From NCBI RefSeq assembly GCF_016907925.1, contig NZ_JAFBCZ010000021.1, forward strand, positions 1 to 64,000: DNA of 64,000 bases, in the 5' to 3' direction. Within the stretch, counting starts at the first letter, position 1. Every line of letters begins with the position of its first letter. This DNA is from Herpetosiphon giganteus (GTDB lineage: Bacteria > Chloroflexota > Chloroflexia > Chloroflexales > Herpetosiphonaceae). Positions 33,244-41,741 of this stretch are shown here, one piece after another. The notes beneath the pieces are model-generated. The model saw nothing but the letters and a program-made list of their open reading frames with translations. It was not told where the DNA came from and searched no databases. The position numbers were made by a program, and so were the translations under genes.

Positions 33244-34059
33244 ATGAGCGGGCAATCACCACGACAAACTATGCTGCGCCGTTGGCTCAAGCTGTTTGCC
33301 GTGGTGATTGCCCGTTTGGTTCAACATTTCGCCAAATCACCAAGCCATTTAGCCATGAATGTAGATCAAGAACCACCTATGCTTAGCACCGCAACCGATC
33401 AGCCTGAGCGTGCAGCCGATGTTGGCGTTGATGAGCCGCTTGCTGAGCCAGCAGCCTTGATCGAGCCAATCGATCAGCCAACCCCCGAGCCAAACCCAAG
33501 CCCTGAGCATTTGCACCCCGATTTGTTGCTGCGCGCCGAAGCTGTGCTGTTTGTGGCAGGCGATGCGGTTGAATATGCAACCTTGGCTAAAGCGCTTGAA
33601 TTGCGCGAACACGATTTGCCCTTGTTGATTGCCGATTTACGCCAACGCTTCACTGGGCGCGGCATTCGTTTGCAAGATCAGGCTGGCACATTGCAGTTGG
33701 TCAGCGCCCCCGAAGCTACCAGCGCCCTCGAACGCTTTTTAGGGGTGAGCCAGCCGCAAAAACTCTCCCCAGCAGCGCTCGAAGTTTTGGCAATTATCGC
33801 CTATCGTCAACCAGTTACCAGAGCTGGGCTTGAAGCAATTCGCGGCGTGGATTCGAGTGGCGTGGTGCGTTCGCTCTTGGCACGCGAGCTAATCTACGAG
33901 GTTGGCCGTGCAGAAACGCTTGGCCGCCCAGTGCTGTATGGCACAACCAGCCAATTTTTGCATATTTTTGGCATCACCAGCCTTGAAGAATTGCCAGCCT
34001 TCAATTTTGAGCGCCAAGCCCCAGCCGACCCCGACGCTGCCCAAGAACGGTTGTTTTAG
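33244..34059 (+). CDS. scpB: Segregation and condensation protein B
   Basis: Winged-helix subunit of the SMC-ScpAB condensin that compacts and separates chromosomes. The two tandem winged helices run from LLRAEAVLFVAGDAVEYATL to the end, with the family blocks QKLSPAALEVLAIIAYRQPV, RAGLEAIRGVDSSGVVRSLL and GRPVLYGTTSQFLHIFGI. The 95-residue N-terminal extension is unusual: a hydrophobic/basic stretch followed by a Pro/Glu-rich linker. The start is uncertain. ATG 33244 is five bases past the upstream stop but has no ribosome site and spans an inverted repeat; ATG 33355 or 33379 are alternatives. scpA is not adjacent. Confidence 0.82.
   Translation: MSGQSPRQTMLRRWLKLFAVVIARLVQHFAKSPSHLAMNVDQEPPMLSTATDQPERAADVGVDEPLAEPAALIEPIDQPTPEPNPSPEHLHPDLLLRAEAVLFVAGDAVEYATLAKALELREHDLPLLIADLRQRFTGRGIRLQDQAGTLQLVSAPEATSALERFLGVSQPQKLSPAALEVLAIIAYRQPVTRAGLEAIRGVDSSGVVRSLLARELIYEVGRAETLGRPVLYGTTSQFLHIFGITSLEELPAFNFERQAPADPDAAQERLF
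33250..33313. repeat. 14-bp perfect inverted repeat at the scpB 5' end
   Basis: GGGCAATCACCACG (33250-33263) and CGTGGTGATTGCCC (33300-33313) are exact reverse complements with a 36-base loop, starting 12 bp after the sdhB-like stop. No T-tract follows, so it is not a standard terminator. If scpB starts at ATG 33244 the whole element is coding. Confidence 0.75.
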
Positions 34060-34630
34060 GCGAGGGGCCAGCACTAAGGGGCGAGGGGTCAGAAAAACGG
34101 CAACCACGAAGGACAGACTATGGGCTATAGGCTATAGGCTATGGGTTCAGAACGCGCACCTGATCCCCAGCTCCTGACCCCTGAACCCCAAATGCGATGG
34201 GCGAGGGGTCAGAAAAACGGCAACCACGAAGCGCAGGCTATAGGCTGTTGTCTATCGGAAATTCATCGGGGTTGGCAACAGAGGGGGGTGAATGAGGGGT
34301 CAGTAGTCAGGGGTCGGGTAAACGGAAACCACGAAGATCGCGAAGATCGCGAAGGTTTGATCCACGAAGAGTGCGAAGTTTGGGGGTAAAAGATGCACAG
34401 CAACACTCCAACACATGAATATTTGGGGTGCAGGGGCTGAAAACCCCTGCGTCTCCCGCCTTGAGGCGGGACGGAAGGGTGGTGAACGAGGGGCCAGCAC
34501 TCAGGGGCTAGGGATCAGAAAACGACAACCACGAAGACCGCAAAGCGCACGAAGATAAGGCTATAGGCTGTTGGCTATGGACTCAGAACGCGTCCCCGAT
34601 CCCCAGTCCCCGACCCCTGACCCCAACATG
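34060..34630. repeat. Long intergenic modular repeat cluster with twin hairpins
   Basis: About 570 bp with no gene seen. A block (GGCGAGGGGTCAGAAAAACGG followed by CAACCACGAAG) occurs twice, near 34079-34110 and 34199-34230, showing local duplication. GGCTATAGGCTATAGGC words, CCACGAAGATCGCGAAGATC (34331-34350) and CCCCGACCCCTGACCCC (34608-34624) fill the rest. At 34430-34471 two adjacent hairpins occur: GCAGGGG / CCCCTGC and TCCCGCC-TTGA-GGCGGGA. Confidence 0.7.
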
Positions 34631-34635
34631 AAATG

Positions 34636-35313
34636 TTAAACCAACGGCGCTGCTTCGACTGGCTCGGCAGCAACAGGCTCAGGTTTGGCCGAATGTGGCA
34701 AAGCCTTGAACAATTTCAGCCCCCATTGCACCGCAGGCCCAATGCTCACTGCAAAGAGCAAAGTTCCCCAGCCAACATCGCCGCCCATAATCCAGCCCAA
34801 AAAGAGCACCGAAAGCTCAATGCCAGTTCGCACATGGCGCACTGGCCAGTTGAAACGCCGCACCACAAACAGCATAAAGCTATCGCGTGGGCCAGCACCC
34901 ATATTAGCCCCAATATAGGCTCCGATGCCGATACCACACAGCAGCAACGCTAGCAGATAGTAGCCCAATTGCCATGGCCAGCTTGATACGACGGGAATCA
35001 ATGGCATGGTTAAATCGGTAACTAAGCCAATTAAAATAATGTTGCTAATCGTGCCCCAGCCAAAGCGAATATCAACCAGCAGCAAGATTGCCATCAGCGC
35101 AAAGCCAACTAATTCACTGATTAAACCGACTTTCAAACCAGTCAGTTTGTTAATCCCTTGGTGAAAGAGATCCCACGGCCCCAACCCAAATTGGCTCTGC
35201 ATCATAAAGCTAATTGCTAGGCCATACATGCTCAAGCCAAAGATTAATTGAACCCATTGACGAGCAGCAACTGGCCGAAAATCGAAATGACGGGCGATAA
35301 ATGAACCAAACAT
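34636..35313 (-). CDS. YczE/YitT-like integral membrane protein
   Basis: A 225-residue polytopic membrane protein with five or six helices. The patterns GLGPWDLFHQGI, GFALMAILLLVDIRFGWGTI, IGIGAYIGANMGAGPRDSFM and RTGIELSVLFLGWIMGGDVGWGT match the YczE (YyaS/YitT-like) family, in which a glycine-rich half repeats within the protein. The function is not established. ATG 35313 is chosen for the AAGGA ribosome site; the frame is open to 35376. The C terminus is Pro/Glu/Ala-rich. Confidence 0.8.
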   Translation of the reverse strand: MFGSFIARHFDFRPVAARQWVQLIFGLSMYGLAISFMMQSQFGLGPWDLFHQGINKLTGLKVGLISELVGFALMAILLLVDIRFGWGTISNIILIGLVTDLTMPLIPVVSSWPWQLGYYLLALLLCGIGIGAYIGANMGAGPRDSFMLFVVRRFNWPVRHVRTGIELSVLFLGWIMGGDVGWGTLLFAVSIGPAVQWGLKLFKALPHSAKPEPVAAEPVEAAPLV

Positions 35314-35497
35314 AGAGCCATCCTTGTGGAGCAATAATCCAATAGCATGTGTTTTAACAGATTGTCCTAGCGACAACGAGTGACAATCAGCAAAAATGGA
35401 TCAGGACAATTATACTCAACTTTGCTTGTAGGAGGATGGCGCTGCTTTTGCTATACTCGGCGTAGGTTGCAAATTGGACTAGCTTTTTGGAGGTTGT

Positions 35498-36622
35498 ATG
35501 CAGCTTCGTGACCGCTTAGGCTGGATGTTAAGTGGAATTTTGCTGGGAATGTTGTTGATGGTCAGTTGCGATGTGGTTAATCAATCGCCAACCGCGCGGC
35601 CAAGCGTCGCTGATGCAGCGATTGTGCCATCGAATGTGCCGCAGGCCACAACCGCCGCACAACTTCCGGTCAATCAAGCATCAGTCGATGCCTATAGCAA
35701 TGTGATTCGGGCGGTTTACAATCGCGGCAATCCCTCAGTTGTGCGCATCGATGTGCAAAGCAGCCAAGGCGAATCGCTTGGTACGGGCTTTGTGATTGAT
35801 AAAGAGGGCCATATTGTGACCAACAATCACGTTGTCGGCACAAGTAGCAGCGTTTTGGTCAATTTTATCGATGGCGAGGCCGCAATTGCCGATTTGGTTG
35901 GAATCGATAGCGATTCGGACTTGGCAGTGATTAAAGTGCGCAATCCAAATCCCAACATTTTAGTGCCTGTCGAATTTGGCGATTCGTCAGCAATTCAAGT
36001 TGGCGATGTGGTGGTGGCAATCGGCAATCCCTATGGCGAAAATCGCACCGCCACCGCAGGGATTATCAGCGCAATTCGCGGGGCCAAGAACGAAGGCGGC
36101 GGTAGCACGTTCTCAATTCCAGGCGTGCTGCAAACCGACGCAGCGATTAACCCAGGCAATTCTGGCGGGCCATTGTTCAATAGCCAAGGCCAAGTGATTG
36201 GGGTCAATACCTTCATTCTCGACCCATCAGGCCGTGGCGCGAACATCGGCTTGGGCTTTGCAGTGCCAGCCAATTTGGTCAAGCTGGTTGCACCAGCAAT
36301 TATTCGTGATGGCAGCTATACCCACCCATTCTTCGGCGCAGCCTTGGCCAGTGCCGATAGCTACTTTGCCGAAGCCAATAACCTGCCCAGCAAAGGCGTT
36401 GTGATTACCCAGCTCTACGAAGGGCCTGCGGCTCAAGCAGGGTTGCAAGTTGGCGATGTGATTGTAGCAATCAATGGTCAAGCGGTGCTCGAATCTGGCG
36501 ACGTGATTGCAATCTTGGAGCTAACTACCAAGCCAGGCGATCGGATTACGGTCTCGGTAGCTGAGGGGGGTGGGCGCACCCGTGATGTACAAGTGCAAGT
36601 TGGCGCACGTCCAGGCCGCTAA
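35498..36622 (+). CDS. HtrA/DegP-like serine protease with PDZ domain, lipoprotein
   Basis: An exported quality-control protease of 374 residues. A lipoprotein signal ends in LMVSC (Cys24). The trypsin-like domain shows TNNHVVG (His111), DSDSDLAVIKV (Asp141) and INPGNSGGPL (Ser222), a complete triad. A single C-terminal PDZ domain follows from about residue 270 (KGVVITQLYEGPAAQAGLQV, GDVIVAINGQAV). One PDZ rather than two resembles DegS/HtrA-type enzymes. Ribosome site TTGGAGG before ATG 35498. A TATACT-like -10 lies near 35453. The gene is closed by its own terminator. Confidence 0.92.
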   Translation: MQLRDRLGWMLSGILLGMLLMVSCDVVNQSPTARPSVADAAIVPSNVPQATTAAQLPVNQASVDAYSNVIRAVYNRGNPSVVRIDVQSSQGESLGTGFVIDKEGHIVTNNHVVGTSSSVLVNFIDGEAAIADLVGIDSDSDLAVIKVRNPNPNILVPVEFGDSSAIQVGDVVVAIGNPYGENRTATAGIISAIRGAKNEGGGSTFSIPGVLQTDAAINPGNSGGPLFNSQGQVIGVNTFILDPSGRGANIGLGFAVPANLVKLVAPAIIRDGSYTHPFFGAALASADSYFAEANNLPSKGVVITQLYEGPAAQAGLQVGDVIVAINGQAVLESGDVIAILELTTKPGDRITVSVAEGGGRTRDVQVQVGARPGR

Positions 36623-36649
36623 ATTCGCTTCAAGCATCATTCCAACTTT

Positions 36650-36680
36650 AGCCCTAGCGCATTGCGTTAGGGCTTTTGTT
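36650..36680 (+). terminator. Rho-independent terminator after the HtrA-like gene
   Basis: AGCCCTAGCGC pairs with GCGTTAGGGCT (one mismatch) around a three-base loop, followed by TTTTGTT. It lies 27 bp past the protease stop. Confidence 0.8.
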
Positions 36681-36714
36681 ACAATAGAGCAAGGCTTAGC
36701 GAAAGGGGTTTTGT

Positions 36715-37812
36715 GTGTCGATTCGTACAACCTTGGTTGATTTGACCACGCGTTTGGTGGCAATTCCCAGTGTTTCCGCCGAAAAGCGCGATTTACAGCC
36801 AGTAATTGATTTAGTGGTGGCCGAATTAGCAGATTATCCAGCGGCGCAGTTGCATCATCGCGATGCGAGCGGCTACCCGATGTTGGTGGTTAATTTTAGC
36901 CAAGAGCTGACCAGCGATATTATTTTAAATGCTCACCTTGATGTTGTGCCAGCTCGCCCTGAGCAATGGCAAGCGGTCGAGCGCGATGGCAAATTGTATG
37001 GGCGCGGCACGCAAGACATGAAGGGATCGGCGGCGGTCTACATCGAAATTATCAAAGAAATTGCTCAATTGCCCGCCGAGCAACGCCCCAGCGTAAGCTT
37101 CCAATTTGTTACCGATGAGGAAATTGGCGGGGCCAATGGCACAGCTTTGTTGCGCGATGAAGGCTGGCATGCCAATTTATTTATTGCTGGCGAGCCGACC
37201 AACCTCAATATTTGCCATGGTGCCAAGGGTATTTTGTGGTTGGCGGTTGAGCAACCAGGCGTGCCTGCCCACGGTTCGCGGCCTTGGGAGGGCGTGAATC
37301 CCATTGAGCGCTTGGCCAGCGGGCTTGGGCGCTTGTACGACTATTATCCAACCCCTGAGCAAGAAATTTGGCGGACTACGGTTACGCCGTCGATCATCAA
37401 AGGTGGCGATGCTGGCAATCGGATTCCCGCCAATGCCCAGCTCAATCTCGATATTCGCTGGACCCCCGAAGAAGGCGCTGATGCGGTGATTGATAATGTG
37501 AAGCAAGCTTTTGCCACGCCCAGCGAACCGAATGCCAACGTACAAATTTTGCATCGGGGCACGGCGCTCAACACCGCTGCCGAAGAGCCAAATTTACAAC
37601 GGATTGTTGATGCTCAGCAAACCAGCCTTGGCCGCCAAGCCCAGCTATTCCGTGAGCATTTCGGCTCCGATGCCCGTTTCTACAGCGATGCGGGGATTCC
37701 AGCGGTTTGTTGGGGGCCAGAAGGCGCAGGCCTGCATACCGACGACGAATGGGTCAGCATCGCTGGCTTAGTCGATTACTATCACGCGGTCAAAGCCTTG
37801 CTTGGGATGTAA
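36715..37812 (+). CDS. M20 family metallopeptidase/deacylase
   Basis: A 365-residue zinc-dependent amidohydrolase of the M20 group (ArgE, DapE, carboxypeptidase G2-like). Metal ligands are seen in LNAHLDVVPA (His74), GRGTQDMKGS (Asp101) and FVTDEEIGG (catalytic Glu135 and ligand Glu136), with GEPTNLNICHGAKG, a dimerisation domain from about 180, and the last His in GLHTDDEWVS. Substrate cannot be fixed; N-acyl amino acids are typical. The GTG start at 36715 follows GAAAGGGG. Confidence 0.88.
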   Translation: MSIRTTLVDLTTRLVAIPSVSAEKRDLQPVIDLVVAELADYPAAQLHHRDASGYPMLVVNFSQELTSDIILNAHLDVVPARPEQWQAVERDGKLYGRGTQDMKGSAAVYIEIIKEIAQLPAEQRPSVSFQFVTDEEIGGANGTALLRDEGWHANLFIAGEPTNLNICHGAKGILWLAVEQPGVPAHGSRPWEGVNPIERLASGLGRLYDYYPTPEQEIWRTTVTPSIIKGGDAGNRIPANAQLNLDIRWTPEEGADAVIDNVKQAFATPSEPNANVQILHRGTALNTAAEEPNLQRIVDAQQTSLGRQAQLFREHFGSDARFYSDAGIPAVCWGPEGAGLHTDDEWVSIAGLVDYYHAVKALLGM

Positions 37813-38190
37813 TTGATCCACGAGGGCGAGGGATCAGGGTTCAGTGAAACGGAACCGCGAAGAGCGCGAAGGACACGAAGATAAGGCTGAAGGCTCTGGG
37901 CTATTGGAATGCCACAAAATGTTCCGATAGCCCAGAGCCTTTATCCTAGAACCATAGTTCTCTGCGCCGCTGCGTTAAGAATTGATCCACGAAGCGCACG
38001 AAGCACGAAAACCGCGAAGGACGCGAAGAGCGCGAAGGTTTCGCATTCCCTCGTCCGTGCATTGCATCCTTCATCCCTCTGTTCTCTGTTGCATGCTCTT
38101 TTGATTTTTGCCTTCTGCGTTCTGCCTTCTGCCTTTTGATTTTTGACTTTTGATTTTTGACTTTTGTTCTATGCTCTATGTTCTTCCTGG
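37813..38190. repeat. Intergenic modular repeat cluster
   Basis: No gene is seen. It includes GATCCACGAGGGCGAGGGATC, CCGCGAAGAGCGCGAAGGAC (37856-37875), AAGGCTCTGGGCTATTGG, GATCCACGAAGCGCACGAAG (37983-38002), a run of CTTCTGCCTTCTGCC / TTTTTGACTTTTG words (38110-38165) and CTATGCTCTATGTTCTTCC (38169-38187). Confidence 0.7.
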
Positions 38191-38192
38191 CT

Positions 38193-40121
38193 CTACGGCA
38201 CAAACGCCCCAGTGCGATACTCGATGATAAAGTCGGTCCAGAGCACGAGCGAAGCGGCGATAATGAACAAGCTGGCAGCAATTGCGCTAGCTCGGCCAAA
38301 ACGCCCACGTTGGGCCAATGTTGCAAGGCCAACCCCGCCACTCAAGGCCAAGGCTGGCAAAATAAACAACCACCAACGCACGGTTTGCTCCGACCAAATT
38401 AATGAGCTAAGCGAAAGCACAAAGGTTGCTAGCCAAGCCCAAATTGGCGTTGCCAAGCGCGCTAAACCTTGGCGCAAGCTGAACGCTCCACCCAAGCCGA
38501 CCAACCAAAACCAAGCAGGAACCCGCCCGTCGAGCGCAAGTAGATCGTTCCAAACTACGCCCCACAATTTTTGGCCGAGCGGACGCGGCGCTGGGCAAAT
38601 TACGCCATTATTGGCGAGCGTTGGGTCGCCCAAGAAATTGCTGTAATACAAACCAACCGCCAACACCACTGCACTCGTGCCAATCACCACCAGCCGCCCA
38701 AGCACCGACCATTGGCGTTGCCAAGCCAAAAATCCGGCGAGCGCCACGCCCCACAACCCAAGCGACAACATCGTGCCACTATGCTGCAAGGCCGCAACCG
38801 TCAGGCCAGCGATGAGGGCTGGTTGCCAAGCTCGCGGCTGATTGCTGGCCAGCCACAGCCCAAGCCAAGCCACCACAGGCAAGGCCAGCGCCTGCCCTAG
38901 CACATTGCTCCATTCGCCAATCACCATCGCCCGTAGCATCGCCAATGGCGCAAGATAGAGGCTGGCCGCCCATAATGCCGCTCGCGCCGGAGTTCGCGCA
39001 TCGCGAGTGCGATCCACCAGCCACCATAGCAACGGAATAACCATGGCATCGGCAAACGCCCCAAGCACCTGAATCAAAATGCCTCGATTGAGGCTGGCTG
39101 GCAGCAATACACTCAATGGTTGAGTAATCAGATACGTGCCAGGCGGATAGGGCGCGCGGCCAGCACCCGCAGCACACGGCAAGCCCTCGGTAAACAGCAA
39201 ATCGCCAGAGCTGGTGCTAGCAAGATTGTTGACGTTCAACAGCAGATCGCTAAAGTTGGTTTGCGGATGGCGAATGCCAATCAAGCGCAGGGCCAAGCCA
39301 AGTGCCGTCATGCCAGCAACCAAGGCAATTTCGGGGTTTTGGCGACGTTCAGCCAACCAACGACCTAAACCAACGACCAGCAAACAGCCCAAGCTAATTG
39401 TGCGCAATTGGCCTGTATCGAGCGTGATGATCGTGCGCACGGTTGCTAACAACACGCCCAAACCGCTACTCGTGACCAGCATCGCGCCCGCAGCCGTCAG
39501 CGGAGCCAAGCCTGCCAACGCCGCGCCCAAGCCAACCACAATCACCAAAACCAGCAAATCGAACCAGCCAGCCCATGGCATAAACCAAGTATGGCTCAGC
39601 GGCTGAACCTGCATGCGATATAGCACCACGCCCAGTAAGCGCGGGTCTGGGCTGGCATTGTAGGTCGGCGCTTGCAATTCGAGCTTAAGGCCGCCATCGG
39701 CGCTGGCTGGGGCAAATATATGCAAGGTGCGTTGGCCTGGTGGCAAATCGGTGCGAACTTCAGCAGCATTGGCTTTGAGCAAAAACGGGGTTTGGGGCAC
39801 TGATGGCGGCGCTAAACTGAGGCGAACAAGCTGCGCACTAGCATTCAGATAGGGTACATCAATCGTTGCTTGTGGCTGCGTCCAGCGATAGGTTTCTGTG
39901 GTGCTGAGATCAACGGTGGCAGGTTCGGGAGCATGCACATTGGTGAGATAAGGCTGATCGTACATCAAGGCAAATTGCTCGCCCGACTCGCCAATAACTA
40001 AATCGCCACCAATCGCCAAGTTGAAAGGAACTAACCGTTGCCAGCCAAGCCATAGCAACAGCCCAGCAACGATGCTGCTTAGCAAAATTACACGGGCATA
40101 TCGACCCACAGCCATCTGCAC
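38193..40121 (-). CDS. Polytopic membrane protein, probable GT-C glycosyltransferase
   Basis: About 642 residues. An N-terminal helix (10-30) is followed by an extracytoplasmic beta domain (about 35-180) and then 11-12 hydrophobic helices. RIVGIRHPQTNFSD-like and GRAPYPPGTYLITQPL segments sit where the catalytic and second loops of GT39-like enzymes lie, but the acidic pair is not clear, so the assignment is tentative. The N-terminal beta domain plus GT-C core recalls the 940-residue protein at 44457. GTG 40121 has AAGGGG upstream; ATG 40115 is an alternative. It starts nine bases after the small transporter gene and probably shares its operon. Confidence 0.65.
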   Translation of the reverse strand: MQMAVGRYARVILLSSIVAGLLLWLGWQRLVPFNLAIGGDLVIGESGEQFALMYDQPYLTNVHAPEPATVDLSTTETYRWTQPQATIDVPYLNASAQLVRLSLAPPSVPQTPFLLKANAAEVRTDLPPGQRTLHIFAPASADGGLKLELQAPTYNASPDPRLLGVVLYRMQVQPLSHTWFMPWAGWFDLLVLVIVVGLGAALAGLAPLTAAGAMLVTSSGLGVLLATVRTIITLDTGQLRTISLGCLLVVGLGRWLAERRQNPEIALVAGMTALGLALRLIGIRHPQTNFSDLLLNVNNLASTSSGDLLFTEGLPCAAGAGRAPYPPGTYLITQPLSVLLPASLNRGILIQVLGAFADAMVIPLLWWLVDRTRDARTPARAALWAASLYLAPLAMLRAMVIGEWSNVLGQALALPVVAWLGLWLASNQPRAWQPALIAGLTVAALQHSGTMLSLGLWGVALAGFLAWQRQWSVLGRLVVIGTSAVVLAVGLYYSNFLGDPTLANNGVICPAPRPLGQKLWGVVWNDLLALDGRVPAWFWLVGLGGAFSLRQGLARLATPIWAWLATFVLSLSSLIWSEQTVRWWLFILPALALSGGVGLATLAQRGRFGRASAIAASLFIIAASLVLWTDFIIEYRTGAFVP

Positions 40122-40130
40122 AAACGCCCC

Positions 40131-40505
40131 TTAAAATCCGCTACCACGAATAATCAACAGAATGCCGACCACAATAATAATCGCCCCAAACATCTTTTCG
40201 AGGGTCAGGGTTTCGCCGACAAACCACCATGCAAATACAATCGTCGCGACATAGCTCAAGCCAAGCAGGGTATAGCTCAGCTCCAAGCGCCACCAAACCA
40301 CGCTGCTAATCCATGCCACTACGCCAACAAATAGCAGCAGCATGCCCAGCCAAACTTGCCAACGCCGAATGCCATAGCGCAAGACTTGCAAGGTGCTTAG
40401 ACGGTTGGTATGGGCCAGTTGTACCCCAACCATGCCCGCGCGAACAATTAAATTGCCAAGCATCATCGCCAGCACTGCACCAATAATCCACCACGTTTGC
40501 ATCAT
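40131..40505 (-). CDS. Half-size DMT/EmrE-like transporter subunit 1
   Basis: A 124-residue four-helix protein of the drug/metabolite transporter superfamily, similar in build to EmrE and to ArnE/ArnF undecaprenyl-phosphate-sugar flippase subunits. The end shows the family pattern LSYVATIVFAWWFVGETLTL and GAIIIVVGILLIIRG. Such half-size proteins act as homo- or heterodimers, and a second one is encoded just upstream (40718-41128). ATG 40505 is used; the next Met at 40502 is equally possible. Context with glycosyltransferase and methyltransferase genes suggests lipid-linked sugar export. Confidence 0.75.
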   Translation of the reverse strand: MMQTWWIIGAVLAMMLGNLIVRAGMVGVQLAHTNRLSTLQVLRYGIRRWQVWLGMLLLFVGVVAWISSVVWWRLELSYTLLGLSYVATIVFAWWFVGETLTLEKMFGAIIIVVGILLIIRGSGF

Positions 40506-40535
40506 GTCTTTGCTCGTTTGTTGTATAGGGGTCAA

Positions 40536-40717
40536 GGACTAGGCTTCAGGGATCAGGTTTGATTCACGAAAGGAATGAGGCTCTAGGATCTAGGCTATTG
40601 GCCCAACAAATTTCTGCCAGCCCATAGCCCATGCTCTGCGCCTCTGCGTTAAATCCAACGCTTGTCTCAATTCATTTCATCCTTCATCCCTCATCCTTCA
40701 TACTTTCTGACCCCTCG
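40536..40717. repeat. Short intergenic modular repeat cluster
   Basis: No gene is seen. It has GGGGTCAAGGACTAGG, GATTCACGAAAGGAATGAGG, AGCCCATAGCCCATGC (40619-40634), CTCTGCGCCTCTGCGTTAA (40634-40652) and CATCCTTCATCCCTCATCC words (40678-40696). It separates the two transporter halves, which would otherwise be adjacent. Confidence 0.65.
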
Positions 40718-41128
40718 TCAAATACTATGCCCACCGCGAAACAATAGGCTGACCCCAATCAAGACCAAGCCGATGCCCGCAAGGGTTTGCCACGACATGC
40801 CACCGTCAAACCACCACCAATTGATCAACACCAGAATAATCGTGGCGATGCTCCACAGTGGGTAGAAAAAGCTCAATTGGCGGCGCGCCAGCAAGGCAAG
40901 CCATGGAATGAGTGAAAGCAAAATCAGGCCAATGCCCAAAATGCCCCAAAAACTTTGGCTCACCTGCCACAAGCTATTTAAACTATGCTGCGATGCAGTC
41001 AGCAAGGCCTTGCGATAGCACAATTGACCAGCGATCAGCAAGCCAATTGCACTGCTAAACAAGCGAATAGCAGTGCCATGCTCGCCAACTCCACGTTTAA
41101 TCGACGCGGCTAAAACGGTAAACTGCAT
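40718..41128 (-). CDS. Half-size DMT/EmrE-like transporter subunit 2
   Basis: About 136 residues with four hydrophobic helices. LNSLWQVSQSFWGILGIGLI and SFFYPLWSIATIILVLINWW precede an end block GGMSWQTLAGIGLVLIGVSLLFRGG that mirrors the end of the 40131-40505 protein. The two are probably a heterodimer. The start is uncertain: ATG 41128 gives a 32-base overlap with the upstream methyltransferase gene, and a TTG at about 41059 is the alternative. Read on the minus strand after the two methyltransferase genes. Confidence 0.7.
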   Translation of the reverse strand: MQFTVLAASIKRGVGEHGTAIRLFSSAIGLLIAGQLCYRKALLTASQHSLNSLWQVSQSFWGILGIGLILLSLIPWLALLARRQLSFFYPLWSIATIILVLINWWWFDGGMSWQTLAGIGLVLIGVSLLFRGGHSI

Positions 41129-41708
41129 AATCACAAATTCCACTGCGAATCGACCAGCGGCGTTGGATGGTAAAGTAGGGCGCGAATAAGCGGCCATAAT
41201 CTTCGTCTTGGCGAATTGCATCACCACGATCAAGCCAATGCATCAAACGCCCGGGCAAATTCCACCAATCTTGGGCTGGAATATCCTCAAGCATCAAAAT
41301 TTCGCCGCCAGGAGCTAAAACGCGGTGCAGTTCACGGGCCGTCACTTGGGCCAATGCATCATCAAGATGGTGAATCACGCCCACAATTAAGGCTGCATCG
41401 AAACTGGCATCGCCAAAAGCCAAGGCATTGCCATTCATCACGCCAAAACGATGCTCGCTCAGCGTGGCGGCATAGCGCACATAGCCTTGCGAAAGATCAA
41501 CGCCCATATAGCTGTGCTGCGGAAACGATGCAGCAAATTCACCAGTGCCACAGCCAAAATCCAAAAAGCGCCGCGGCTTGGTTTGTAGCCATGGCGTAAG
41601 TTCGTCGGCAATTGCGGCGCGTTCGCCAACATAATTATTTTCAACAATTCGCCGCAACGTGGCCCATAGAGCTGGGCGTTGGGCAATATTGGTTAAAAAA
41701 GCTTGCAT
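41097..41708 (-). CDS. Class I SAM-dependent methyltransferase
   Basis: A 203-residue small-molecule-type methyltransferase. Motif I is RRFLDFGCGTGEFAASFP, followed by MGVDLSQGYVRYA (ribose Asp), NGNALAFGDASFDAALIVGV (motifs II/III) and HRVLAPGGEILMLE (post-motif). This is the UbiE/methyltransf_11 type. Substrate unknown; position between another methyltransferase and two flippase-like genes suggests a lipid or lipid-linked sugar. It starts 33 bp after the preceding methyltransferase gene on the same strand. Confidence 0.85.
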   Translation of the reverse strand: MQAFLTNIAQRPALWATLRRIVENNYVGERAAIADELTPWLQTKPRRFLDFGCGTGEFAASFPQHSYMGVDLSQGYVRYAATLSEHRFGVMNGNALAFGDASFDAALIVGVIHHLDDALAQVTARELHRVLAPGGEILMLEDIPAQDWWNLPGRLMHWLDRGDAIRQDEDYGRLFAPYFTIQRRWSIRSGICDYAVYRFSRVD

Positions 41709-41741
41709 GCAATGTTCTCAATCTATAAATCTATCGTGTGA

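Noticed and set aside
34060-34630. CRISPR array
   Set aside because: Words repeat but with irregular spacing, variable sequence and both orientations; there are no unique spacers of constant length and no cas genes.
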